Source of the DNA: Alphaproteobacteria bacterium
GTDB lineage: Bacteria; Pseudomonadota; Alphaproteobacteria; Micavibrionales; Micavibrionaceae
DNA length: 64,000 nt
Assembly (NCBI GenBank): GCA_021775915.1
Contig: JAJFGW010000023.1
Span: 1 to 64,000 of the forward strand
Reading direction: 5' to 3'
A model generated the notes under the pieces. That model searched no databases, was not told where the DNA came from, and worked only from the letters and a program-made list of their open reading frames with translations. Below, piece by piece: positions 48,211 to 55,926 of this stretch (position 1 is its first letter; every line of letters begins with the position of its first letter). Made by a program: the position numbers and the translations under genes.

Positions 48211-49444
48211 ATTTCTTCCGGGCCTCTGCGATTAGATTGAGCATTCTTTGAGCGTTTTCTCTTTCTTCACCGTCCGGAAGGGTGTTAAGTCGGCCATTCC
48301 ACTTTGTAAATTCTTTTCTCAGGTGTTTTTGTATTTGGTCGGGTGACCAGTCGGAATCAATACCCAGCATGGCTTCAACACTTGATTGAGATTCTAGCTT
48401 GGTGGACAGCTTAATTAGCCTTTGGTCTTTCATTTTTTGGATTTCATTAAAATCCAGATCAAGAGCCTCGGAAATATTTTTGATTGCCGTAAGTTCTTCT
48501 TCCTCCGCTACACCGTCTGCAGCCATAACGTCAAAGCATAAGTCAACGGCTTCATATTTTTGCGCTTTAGTGGCAATCTCATTAAGTTTTTCGGTTACTT
48601 CTGAAATGGAAATTGTGCCATTTTGTGCTTCTTTGTAAGCAGTTTTGAAAGCGTCATTATAAGCCTTTTTGAGTTTTTCTCTTCTTTCATCCGTGTAAGT
48701 AGCTATAGAGCGTGTTATCCAGTCTTTAATGACCTTGCCTTCTTGTTCAGCAAAATCACCGTCTGACATTGCAACTTGTACGCCGAGCATAATAATAAGT
48801 CCGCGCGTCTCTTCTCTATGAGCAGCTTCTTCCTCATATCCTTTGTCCGAGAAGTTTTCTTCAAATTGATACTCGAAGCTTGCAATGAAACCAGCGTGTT
48901 CTTTGCTGGAATAGCCCAGTGATATTGGAGGAGGGTTATTACCATCAATCATTCTTACCAAAGCAACAAGCTGCCTATTGCCGCTTTTGGGAGGAACAAG
49001 GAGGCTGGGTATTACAACCCCCACTCTTGCCCAGCTTACATAACCCTCATTTGGGCTAGCTTGCCCAGCTTGCACAGAATGTTGAAAAGCTCTGGATTCA
49101 GGTTCTTGAAAATCATCTAGTGCCGACAATACCGGCTTAAGCTCATCATCCGTTATGTCTACTATGGAGGTTACAAAGCAAACATTTGTACGCTTCCTAA
49201 TTGGCAAAAGCCCTTTGCCCTTTAGTTCAAGAACCTCAAAAGGCAGTTCCTCCGAAATTTGGCCAGTTTCTCCTTTAAGTTCAAAGCTGTCCATCCCTGA
49301 AAAATTCGTTTTAAAGTTTTCAGCAAAGGTTCCGCCATGAATTAGTGTTCTCCACCCAGCTGATAGGCTTGCAAAAAAGGCGCGAATGATCTGGCCAAAG
49401 AAGGCATAGATCAAAATCATTACAATAAGGCCAAGTATCTCCAT
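48194..49444 (-). CDS. Membrane-anchored TerB/J-like co-chaperone
   Basis: A 416-residue protein with an N-terminal membrane helix (LGLIVMILIYAFFGQII), a beta-rich middle part, a TerB-like helical domain at about 200-345 (LIIMLGVQVAMSDGDFAEQEG and VMAADGVAEEEEL, both with the acidic DG motif), and a C-terminal stretch at about 352-416 (AMLGIDSDWSPDQIQKHLRKEF...) resembling a J domain. TerB plus J is the DjlA architecture. The His-Pro-Asp triad needed to stimulate Hsp70 is absent, so it may bind Hsp70 without classical activation or use another mode. It sits between the M48 and Hsp70 genes. Confidence 0.72.
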   Translation of the reverse strand: MEILGLIVMILIYAFFGQIIRAFFASLSAGWRTLIHGGTFAENFKTNFSGMDSFELKGETGQISEELPFEVLELKGKGLLPIRKRTNVCFVTSIVDITDDELKPVLSALDDFQEPESRAFQHSVQAGQASPNEGYVSWARVGVVIPSLLVPPKSGNRQLVALVRMIDGNNPPPISLGYSSKEHAGFIASFEYQFEENFSDKGYEEEAAHREETRGLIIMLGVQVAMSDGDFAEQEGKVIKDWITRSIATYTDERREKLKKAYNDAFKTAYKEAQNGTISISEVTEKLNEIATKAQKYEAVDLCFDVMAADGVAEEEELTAIKNISEALDLDFNEIQKMKDQRLIKLSTKLESQSSVEAMLGIDSDWSPDQIQKHLRKEFTKWNGRLNTLPDGEERENAQRMLNLIAEARKKYAEAA

Positions 49445-49448
49445 ATTT

Positions 49449-50954
49449 TTATTCCACCATAAATTTGTCTATGTCCACATCGGCGCTTTCTTTGCCTTTG
49501 CCCATACTTAAGTCCACTTCGGTCTTTTTATCCGTTTCAACGTCTATAAAAGAGCATTTCATTGTTTGGTTTTGGTCATAGCTAAATCGAACAACGATTT
49601 CCTGATTTGCGGGTCTGCCCGCCGGAAGTTCAAGGTCGCCTTCCCAAATAATCTTAACGAATTTGGGGTCTGTCTCTTTGGTGTTAGATTCCGTTACTAC
49701 GCAATTAACGGCGGTTTGCCCTTCCCCCATAGTGAAAAAGCTTTCTTCTTTTGTGCAGGGAATTTTTTCTCCCTTTTCAATGATAATGGAATTACCGCGC
49801 GCCAGTTGATCTCTGGCGTTGTCCATCCCTACGGAGATTGTACCGAAAAATTTGCTAGTAATTTCCGCCACGCTGATTTTCTCAACGGACTGCTTTTGAA
49901 TACTGTTTAAGAATTTACCATCAGATTTATAAGCGGCGTACAGAGCAGCGCCTAGAGCAACGACTTCATCCGGGTTAGCAAATGAAACCGGCTCTCTTTT
50001 GAAAACGCGCTCTACGCTCTTTTGAATGCAAGGTATTCGGGAGCTCCCTCCAACAAGAAACACCTCGGAAATATCGCTGGGTGCTAAATTTGCATCATCA
50101 AGCGCGGTTTCGCAGAGCATTTCAGTTTGAGCAATAAAAGAGGAAATAGCTTCCTCAAAGTCTTTTTGCTGTACTTCAAAATTAGTGCGCCCGCCTGCGG
50201 AGCGAATACCGATCTTCACCGTTTCGCGTCTGGAAAGCGATTTTTTGTCTTCCTCAGCGTCAATCAAATTGTAATCTTCTGGTTCAAGATCGAAGCCGGT
50301 TTCCTCTTTGTATTTCTGCGCGACAATTTTTTGCAGGGCTTTGTCGAAATCGTCACCCCCCAGCTTGCTAACGCCCTCTGTGGCTAATACTTCTACATTT
50401 TTGCCATGGACACTGATAATGGAAACGTCGAACGTGCCGCCGCCTAAGTCGTAAACAGCATAGGTACCGTCCAACTCCCGCCCAGAATGAAACGCATAAT
50501 ATAATGCCGCCGCAGTTGGTTCATTGATAATGTGTTTGACGTTCAGGCCAGCTTTACGAGCCGCGTTAAGCGTCGCTTCGCGGGCTTCATTCGCAAAGTT
50601 AGCGGGAATAGTGACAACGGCTTCCTCAATATCGCCAATAGTGCTTTCGCTGTCTTCTTTCAGCTTTTTTAGGAGAAGGGCGCTCAAGCTTTCTGGCGTA
50701 TGCTTTGTGCCGAACGCTTCAAATTCGGCTTTGCCGCCCATATCCCTTTTAAATCTGCCAAAAGTATTTGGTTCTCCAAGGCTCTTTCTGGCAACCTCTC
50801 CAACGTCGTATTTTTTGGCAGACGAAAAAGAAATAACAGAGGGCGTAATATTACTGCCGTGTGGATTGTGAACAATTATCGGTCGCCCTGTCTCATCTAA
50901 CTTAGAAACGGCGGAATTTGTTGTCCCAAGATCAATACCTATGTAATTAGTCAT
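49449..50954 (-). CDS. Short Hsp70 (DnaK-like) chaperone
   Basis: A 501-residue Hsp70. The nucleotide-binding domain (about 1-365) is complete: GIDLGTTNSAVS near 6, INEPTAAALYYAF near 143, VYDLGGGTFDVSII near 168, and VFLVGGSSRIPCIQ near 308. The C-terminal part (about 370-490) is a beta substrate-binding-like domain; the helical lid and the EEVD-type tail of housekeeping DnaK are missing. It is thus a specialised Hsp70 rather than the cell's DnaK. Its stop is five bases before the TerB/J gene and its start overlaps the GrpE-like gene by four bases. Confidence 0.88.
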   Translation of the reverse strand: MTNYIGIDLGTTNSAVSKLDETGRPIIVHNPHGSNITPSVISFSSAKKYDVGEVARKSLGEPNTFGRFKRDMGGKAEFEAFGTKHTPESLSALLLKKLKEDSESTIGDIEEAVVTIPANFANEAREATLNAARKAGLNVKHIINEPTAAALYYAFHSGRELDGTYAVYDLGGGTFDVSIISVHGKNVEVLATEGVSKLGGDDFDKALQKIVAQKYKEETGFDLEPEDYNLIDAEEDKKSLSRRETVKIGIRSAGGRTNFEVQQKDFEEAISSFIAQTEMLCETALDDANLAPSDISEVFLVGGSSRIPCIQKSVERVFKREPVSFANPDEVVALGAALYAAYKSDGKFLNSIQKQSVEKISVAEITSKFFGTISVGMDNARDQLARGNSIIIEKGEKIPCTKEESFFTMGEGQTAVNCVVTESNTKETDPKFVKIIWEGDLELPAGRPANQEIVVRFSYDQNQTMKCSFIDVETDKKTEVDLSMGKGKESADVDIDKFMVE

Positions 50955-51865
50955 GCTGCCTCACTTTTCTCATAAACATAAATTGCGATATTAGCCTCGC
51001 GCAGCACTTCTTCTCCTGCTTGCGTTTTCAACATAAATGCAGGCATTAAAATCTCAGCGATCTTTCCATGCAATTCTGGCTGGTCGGTTGTCTTCGTTTT
51101 TTTATGGCCGCTAATAATTTCTTTGTACTCGTCGGCTTGTTCCAGTAGCGCGGGCGCTCTTAACTCTACGTTACATTCCAAAAGGGCATCTTCCAGTTGT
51201 TCAAGCATGTCTGTAAGCAAGGCAGCGCTATGCTGGTTTTCTGGTGCGTCAGCCTCTTTTTTAAGGTCAATATAGAATTTTGTAAATTTGCCTAGAAATT
51301 TTTTGTAAATGGCAGAATCGTAGCCTTTTTTGTATCTCTCAATTTCTTCATCTTTTTTATTGAGGCTTTCCTGAAAAATGGCGAATGCTTTTTGCAACTC
51401 TAAAATATCAGCGTCCGTTTTTTCACGGTCTTGAGAAATTCTTTTTATATATTCCCCCACATACGATGAATTACTACCGAAAGCATTGGTTTGTTCGGCC
51501 AGTGAATCCATAAGCTTTTCAGGAACCACGGAGATCTGTCCGCCCGGAAGCCTATGTCTCCAATTAAGGAGTTGGATAATCAGGAATATAGAAGCGGCCA
51601 AGGCAACTGTGAGCAAAATTAAGAGGACGTATAAAACACCGCGCCCCTCTTTTGAGGGGCTGGTAGCTATGGAAGGTTGAGGTGCTTTTGCAATTTTCTG
51701 TTTTACAGGAACCGGCGCGGGGGTCGTTTTTACGACTTGTTCAACTTTTGCGGTTTCAGTCGAGCTAGGCTCGTTTGATTTGAAAATCTTTACAGCGGCA
51801 AACGTGGAAAGGCTTATCAATAAAAAAGCCGAGACAACGAGTATTGTTTTTTGTTTTATGTCCAT
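50951..51865 (-). CDS. Membrane-anchored GrpE-like protein
   Basis: A 304-residue protein with two N-terminal hydrophobic segments (about 7-26 and 75-98), a coiled coil at about 135-190 and a C-terminal domain (LLTDMLEQLEDALLECNVELRAP...) reminiscent of GrpE, the nucleotide exchange factor for Hsp70; the ADP-release partner would be the Hsp70 encoded next. GrpE itself is soluble, so membrane anchoring is unusual. The match is by layout and a few motifs, so certainty is limited. First gene of the five-gene operon. Confidence 0.6.
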   Translation of the reverse strand: MDIKQKTILVVSAFLLISLSTFAAVKIFKSNEPSSTETAKVEQVVKTTPAPVPVKQKIAKAPQPSIATSPSKEGRGVLYVLLILLTVALAASIFLIIQLLNWRHRLPGGQISVVPEKLMDSLAEQTNAFGSNSSYVGEYIKRISQDREKTDADILELQKAFAIFQESLNKKDEEIERYKKGYDSAIYKKFLGKFTKFYIDLKKEADAPENQHSAALLTDMLEQLEDALLECNVELRAPALLEQADEYKEIISGHKKTKTTDQPELHGKIAEILMPAFMLKTQAGEEVLREANIAIYVYEKSEAA

Positions 51866-52023
51866 ATTCTAACACCATGTTTTTCGGCAATTTTACCTTT
51901 TATCCACATTTTTGCGCTTATCAGCGAAAGATAGCGAAAACAAGCTAAGTGCGCAATATATAATCCACATTTTTGGAAAGCGGGAGTAAGTGTTATAAAA
52001 AACTTGTCCGTGTAGCATAAAAA

Positions 52024-52053
52024 AACCTTCCCGCCCATGAGGGAGAGAAGGTT
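52024..52053 (-). terminator. Terminator after the outer membrane protein gene
   Basis: AACCTTC/GAAGGTT arms around a 16-base loop; on the minus strand the stem is followed by a run of seven T. It lies just past the stop codon of the outer membrane protein, 160 bases before the chaperone operon start, and so separates the two. Confidence 0.7.
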
Positions 52054-52069
52054 TTAACAACGATAAACA

Positions 52070-52711
52070 TCAAAAGCTGTAATTCATACCCAGACTATAT
52101 GTCCAAGCGTTATCAGCTACACCGTCAAAATCGGCTGTTTGATAACGTGCAATGCCACGTACATTAATGTTGTCTGTAAAGCTGAATTGTGCGCCTGCGC
52201 CAGCACGAAAGCCAACTTCGCTTTCGTCAACACTACCGGAGCCAACACCGGGAACCGTTGCGGTCACTTCGGCTTTACTCCAACTTACGCCCGCTGTGCC
52301 AATCAATTCAAATTGTTCTTTTTCGTCAAGTGGCAAATAACCAAGACCATCAAGCGTAAAGCCTTGTACTTTTACGTCTGTGCTGAAAGCACCAGTGGCA
52401 ACCGTACCCGGCCCAACCGTTGCGCCAGCAGCAATGCTTTTGCTTTCTTCCTTTGTGCGGAAATAACCGAGTTCTGCGCCGAAGTTTTTATGAAAGCGGT
52501 TTCCGACATGGATATTTAAGCCATTAAAACTGTCTTCCAATATAGTATTACCATTCAGCGCCAAGCCGCCGCCAATATCGTAACTGTTATTGTAGTCATA
52601 GGTTGATCTTTGCAGATCAAAGCCGACATAAGGGTTAAAGTTCACTTCCTGCGCCTGTGCAGGAAATGTAAATGCAGCCAGACAGGCCGCGGTGCAGAGT
52701 AGTTTTTTCAT
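52070..52711 (-). CDS. Outer membrane beta-barrel protein
   Basis: A 213-residue protein with signal peptide (KKLLCTAACLAAFTFPAQAQ, cleavage after AQA) and an eight-strand barrel pattern ending in TYSLGMNYSF, with the terminal Phe recognised by the BAM complex. It resembles OmpA-like/porin-family barrels of alphaproteobacteria (such as Omp25/31), with no peptidoglycan-binding domain. A GGGAG ribosome site precedes the ATG. The terminator hairpin of the upstream RNA candidate ends about 35 bases before its start. Confidence 0.82.
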   Translation of the reverse strand: MKKLLCTAACLAAFTFPAQAQEVNFNPYVGFDLQRSTYDYNNSYDIGGGLALNGNTILEDSFNGLNIHVGNRFHKNFGAELGYFRTKEESKSIAAGATVGPGTVATGAFSTDVKVQGFTLDGLGYLPLDEKEQFELIGTAGVSWSKAEVTATVPGVGSGSVDESEVGFRAGAGAQFSFTDNINVRGIARYQTADFDGVADNAWTYSLGMNYSF

Positions 52712-52746
52712 CGGTTTTAACTCCCGTTTTTAAGTTAATAAAAAGC

Positions 52747-52767
52747 CACCAGAGGTGATCTCTGGTG
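52747..52767 (-). terminator. Terminator hairpin upstream of the outer membrane protein gene
   Basis: Perfect 8-bp stem CACCAGAG/CTCTGGTG around a 5-base loop; on the minus strand it is followed by GGCTTTTTATT. It sits about 35 bases before the ATG of the outer membrane protein and directly after the folded region 52776-52943, so it either ends a small RNA or attenuates the gene. Confidence 0.65.
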
Positions 52768-52775
52768 ACCGGGTG

Positions 52776-52943
52776 TTAAGAACCGTCAGTAGTGCAACGG
52801 CGCGATGCTTTTAGCTTACGCCTGTACATGACACCGCCACCCGGTCAGAAGACCGAGGGGCGACATCTTTTTGATGCGTTTCTTTTTAAAGGAAATACAT
52901 CAAATAACGACTGATGCCAGCCGCACTACTAAAGGGTTCTTAA
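52776..52943 (-). ncRNA. Candidate structured RNA, minus strand
   Basis: A gene-free region that can fold as a long closed rod. TTAAGAACC (52776-52784) pairs with GGTTCTTAA (52935-52943), and AGTAGTGC (52788-52795) with GCACTACT (52923-52930), separated by a small internal loop. Inside are a strong stem around GGTC-TTCT-GACC (near 52840-52865) and a TTGATG/CATCAA stem. A terminator follows at once in the minus direction. No known RNA family could be assigned. It could be a free small RNA or a leader of the outer membrane protein gene. Confidence 0.45.
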
Positions 52944-53116
52944 GCCCAGCGAGCTACACAGACCACCTGCGCAGCTCACTTTCGACTTTACGGGAAAGTG
53001 TTAACAGGGGCAAGTAGGTAAATAAAATAATGGATTTATAGTTGCAGCATTCTGAATTGTTCTTGCATTTTTTTGGAAAATCTGAAACTTTCAGGGTGTG
53101 CTGCTGTAAGCGGCAT

Positions 53117-53272
53117 GGGAAACCCTGCTAGGTTCCTGGCGTTTGCGCCTAAATCACAAAGCCAAACCGATCTCTTGAGGTCGGGGCGGCGGTGAATACA
53201 ACACCTTACCGCTTCGGCGGTGAGGGAATAAATCGCGGCCTTGCTTTGTGAGGCTTCCTAGCAGGCGTTCCC
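53117..53272 (+). ncRNA. Candidate structured RNA, plus strand
   Basis: Nested long-range stems: GGGAA (53117-53121) with TTCCC (53268-53272), CCTGCTAGG (53124-53132) with CCTAGCAGG (53257-53265), and TCACAAAGC (53154-53162) with GCTTTGTGA (53243-53251). They enclose two hairpins: CCGATCT/AGGTCGG, and CCTTACCGC-TTCG-GCGGTGAGG with a stable UUCG loop. A further stem (53275-53294) and a terminator (53349-53373) lie downstream before the XRE gene. I found no motif of tmRNA, RNase P, 6S or SRP RNA. Strand is chosen by the terminator. Confidence 0.45.
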
Positions 53273-53348
53273 GGCCACCCGGTTTTATGGGTGGTCGTTT
53301 TGCGTTAGGGGCGCGTTACACTGCTTAGGCCATTTTGCGGCGTTCCTG

Positions 53349-53380
53349 ACCACCAGTCATTATGACTGGTGGTTTTATAT
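53349..53380 (+). terminator. Strong terminator upstream of the XRE gene
   Basis: Perfect arms ACCACCAGTCA/TGACTGGTGGT with a three-base loop, followed by TTTATATTTT. It lies 27 bases before the XRE start and would stop transcription coming from the structured RNA region; a regulatory read-through mechanism for the XRE operon is possible. Confidence 0.75.
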
Positions 53381-53399
53381 TTTAAGGCCGGGAATGTTT

Positions 53400-53792
53400 A
53401 TGACTGAGTTCATTAAAAAACAAAGCACAAAAGAATCGCGTCGCGAGACAGACCGCCATGTCGGAAAGCAATTACGTCGCATTCGGAATTTACGCGGCCT
53501 TAGCCAGCAGGCGCTTGCTACCAAAATTAATTTAACTTTCCAGCAACTACAGAAATACGAGTGGGGTACAAACCGTATCTCCGCGTCTGTTCTTTATGAA
53601 TTTTCTCAAATTCTTGAAGTGCCGATTGCAGAATTTTATAAAGGGTTATCCACAGCCCAAAAAGAGCCGCTGGCACCGCTTTCGAAAGATCATTATGTGC
53701 TGATTGAAATTTTTGATTCCGCTCCTAAAAACGTCCAAAAAGCGCTTCTTAGATTACTCCAAGCAAGCAACGAGGCATTTAAAAATGCGTAA
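53400..53792 (+). CDS. XRE-family helix-turn-helix regulator
   Basis: A 130-residue regulator with a Cro/CI-type DNA-binding domain at about 20-75 (GKQLRRIRNLRGLSQQALATK..., TNRISASVLYEFSQILEVP), of the kind common in alphaproteobacteria and prophages. GGGA at 53390 fits the ATG at 53400 better than the ATG at 53394. The stop overlaps the next gene by eight bases. It heads the operon that ends with the reverse transcriptase and may control it. Confidence 0.88.
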   Translation: MTEFIKKQSTKESRRETDRHVGKQLRRIRNLRGLSQQALATKINLTFQQLQKYEWGTNRISASVLYEFSQILEVPIAEFYKGLSTAQKEPLAPLSKDHYVLIEIFDSAPKNVQKALLRLLQASNEAFKNA

Positions 53793-54117
53793 GATTTTGA
53801 TCCATTTTTTATTGTTTCTAATTTTCACAACCCCCTCATTTGCAAACGATATTTCCAGCCTTGAACGGTCGGTAATTGAACGCTCAAACAACAATCCAGA
53901 CACAGCTTATGAGTATTTTCTTGAGAAAATAGAGGTCAGAGCCAACCCCGAAGAGCAGGCCGTCTATCTATACGGAATGGGACTTATCAATGAGACAAAA
54001 GGCAATGTGAGTGGAGCTATCAACGATTATATGGCCGCTGAGATTCTTGGTAATGAGAGGGCCAAACATGCTTTAATTAGATTACGGAAAAAAGAAAAGT
54101 CAATTTATAAACCATAA
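53785..54117 (+). CDS. Small exported Sel1/TPR-like protein
   Basis: A 110-residue protein with a signal peptide (MRKILIHFLLFLIFTTPSFA) and a short helical repeat part (PDTAYEYFLEKIEVRANPEEQAVYLYG..., SGAINDYMAAEILG) like one or two TPR/Sel1 units. The ATG lies inside the end of the XRE gene in another frame. Its presence between the regulator and the reverse transcriptase is unexplained; export suggests a role outside the cytoplasm. Confidence 0.68.
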   Translation: MRKILIHFLLFLIFTTPSFANDISSLERSVIERSNNNPDTAYEYFLEKIEVRANPEEQAVYLYGMGLINETKGNVSGAINDYMAAEILGNERAKHALIRLRKKEKSIYKP

Positions 54118-54135
54118 AAAAGAGGGACACTGCGT

Positions 54136-54450
54136 ATGCTGAGTAAAACTATCATCAACACCGAAAACGAAATCAACTCCCTGATACCTGATAAATGGAT
54201 TTTGGGAACGGGGTTAAGCACCAACAGCCTGTATATCACGCACACAGACAAACCGTTAATGATTGTTCAGTATCCAATGGATGAGGATAATCGGGAAGAA
54301 GCGGCCTGTACCGTATATATCAAGGGCAAAATCAAACCTAAAATTCTCAACCAACTCTTTGCCGAAGCATGGGAGCTGATTGAAATTTATAAAACCCGCT
54401 TTGACGATCTCGGAATTGACACAAAAGATTCTCCCAAAAGCGTGACATGA
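54136..54450 (+). CDS. Unknown protein just upstream of the reverse transcriptase
   Basis: A 104-residue soluble protein of mixed alpha/beta character (MLSKTIINTENEINSLIPDK..., LFAEAWELIEIYKTRFDDLG), no recognised family. A GAGGGACAC-type ribosome site lies before the ATG. Only nine bases separate it from the reverse transcriptase, so it is a candidate accessory of the DGR; the sequence alone cannot show that. Confidence 0.6.
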   Translation: MLSKTIINTENEINSLIPDKWILGTGLSTNSLYITHTDKPLMIVQYPMDEDNREEAACTVYIKGKIKPKILNQLFAEAWELIEIYKTRFDDLGIDTKDSPKSVT

Positions 54451-54459
54451 GGTGCGGCC

Positions 54460-55584
54460 ATGGACGCGCGCCTTACCATCGAAGCCGTATTTGATGCATA
54501 TTTTGACTGCCGCAAGGAAAAGCGAAACACCATCAATCAACTGCGTTTTGAAGCGAATTTAGAAAGAAACCTTGTCCAGCTATACAATGATCTAAAAGAC
54601 GGCAGCTACCAAATCGGGCGCAGTATTGCCTTTGTCATTACACATCCTAAAATTCGGGAAGTATGGGCGGCGGATTTTCGTGATCGTGTCGTGCATCATT
54701 TGGTTTATAACGCTATTTCAGAAAAATTTTACAAGCGGTTTATTCGTGATAATTATGCCTGCATTCCGGGCCGAGGAACCCATGACGGTATGCGCCGAGT
54801 GTCGCAATTTGCCCGCTCAATAACAAATGAATGGACGCAACCCGCTTATTTTTTGAAGGCGGATGTGGCCAATTTCTTCAAAACTATTGATAAGCTGGTA
54901 TTACTTGATCTGGTGAAGCCGCATGTAAGCCAGGAATGGGCTTGGAGTCTGATTGAGCAAATTGTCTTGCATGATCCGCGTTCAAATTTTGTCATGCGCT
55001 CCCCGCAATCCCTATTTGATAAAGTTCCACTGCATAAAAGTCTTTTTAATGCCGCTAAAAACAAAGGGCTTCCCATTGGCAATTTGACCAGCCAGTTTTT
55101 TGCCAATGTTTATATGAATGAGCTGGATCAATTTGCAAAGCATGTTCTTAAAGCCAGATATTACGCGCGCTATGTTGACGATATGGTGTTGTTTCACGAA
55201 GATGCTGGCGTATTGAATGACTGGTATGTGCAGATGGATGAATTTATAAAAGACAAGCTGGCTCTGCATCTTCATCCAAACAAAAAACATATCAATCTGG
55301 CCGATAAAGGCATAGATTTTACAGGTTTCATCATCAAGCCGGGACGCACCTATTTGCGGCGGGCAACTTTGGCTACATGCAAGCAAACAATTCGGCAATG
55401 GGAGTTGCAAGGTTCGCCGGTTGATACGGAATCTTTAGACGATTTGTCCCATAGCATGAACAGCTATTTGGGAATGCTTCGGCAAGTAGATGGGTTCAAA
55501 GCCAGAAAATCTTTATGTAAGCGGATTGAAAGCCTGTTTTTAACCGCTGATGAGGATTGCACAAAAGTCATTTCAAATTTATAA
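54460..55584 (+). CDS. DGR-type reverse transcriptase
   Basis: A 374-residue reverse transcriptase. The palm has the first catalytic Asp in FLKADVANFFKTID (D135), the DGR-type motif KGLPIGNLTSQFFANVYMNELD near 202-224, and the active-site YVDD at 238-241 in ARYVDDMVLF. No maturase or nuclease domain, so it is not a group II intron. The size and the IGN-x-TSQ motif fit DGR enzymes, which copy the template repeat with errors at adenines. A GAGG seven bases before the ATG supports the start. It lies on the strand opposite to the template repeat, avd and target. Confidence 0.95.
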   Translation: MDARLTIEAVFDAYFDCRKEKRNTINQLRFEANLERNLVQLYNDLKDGSYQIGRSIAFVITHPKIREVWAADFRDRVVHHLVYNAISEKFYKRFIRDNYACIPGRGTHDGMRRVSQFARSITNEWTQPAYFLKADVANFFKTIDKLVLLDLVKPHVSQEWAWSLIEQIVLHDPRSNFVMRSPQSLFDKVPLHKSLFNAAKNKGLPIGNLTSQFFANVYMNELDQFAKHVLKARYYARYVDDMVLFHEDAGVLNDWYVQMDEFIKDKLALHLHPNKKHINLADKGIDFTGFIIKPGRTYLRRATLATCKQTIRQWELQGSPVDTESLDDLSHSMNSYLGMLRQVDGFKARKSLCKRIESLFLTADEDCTKVISNL

Positions 55585-55620
55585 AACAGGATCAAGAAAG
55601 GGGCATCCAACTCCGCAGGG

Positions 55621-55771
55621 GCGACAGGGCGAGACGACGAATGATCGTGGCCCTTATGGTCCCAATTGTTGTCACCGTCCGTGAAGTCCACGCTATACAC
55701 GTTGGAGCGGTTGTCCGGGTTCTCAGTGGCCGTAAACTGCCAATGAGCGTTGCCGGAATCGTTGGACGTTT
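55621..55771 (-). repeat. DGR template repeat (TR)
   Basis: Non-coding copy of the variable repeat at 56423-56573. About 37 of its bases are adenine on the minus strand; 12 of these differ in the variable repeat (plus-strand positions 55657, 55660, 55666, 55667, 55702, 55703, 55712, 55721, 55751, 55763, 55770, 55771) and none of the other bases differ. The first 36 bases (its 3' end on the minus strand) are identical and GC-rich, as expected for the initiation-of-homology part. An apparent open frame through it is not a gene. The stretch between the reverse transcriptase and avd (55585-55926) holds nothing else recognised. Confidence 0.93.
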
Positions 55772-55926
55772 GATGGTGATCTCTTGATCGGGCGGGCGAT
55801 TTCTCATCCGCCAAACCTTCCACTTTTCAGTTTCTACTTTGGTATAAATGCCTTTTGGCAAATATACCGCCACCATCCGAGTTGAATAAGCTCACTAGGT
55901 TAAGCCTTGACCTAAACCTATTCCGG

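Noticed and set aside
52776-53272. Structured RNA candidates as tmRNA, RNase P, 6S or SRP RNA
   Set aside because: I looked for the tRNA-like ends and tag frame of tmRNA, the conserved P4 region of RNase P RNA, the central bulge sequence of 6S and the SRP tetraloop motif; none was visible.
54460-55584. Reverse transcriptase as a retron or group II intron enzyme
   Set aside because: No maturase or HNH domain, no intron ends and no msr/msd-like inverted repeats at the 5' side, while the TR, VR and Avd identify a DGR.
55464-55823. Open frame on the minus strand covering the template repeat and ending inside the reverse transcriptase gene
   Set aside because: Its sequence is the template repeat read in the target's frame, with no credible start or ribosome site. 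A TR is normally non-coding and the frame overlaps the RT gene.
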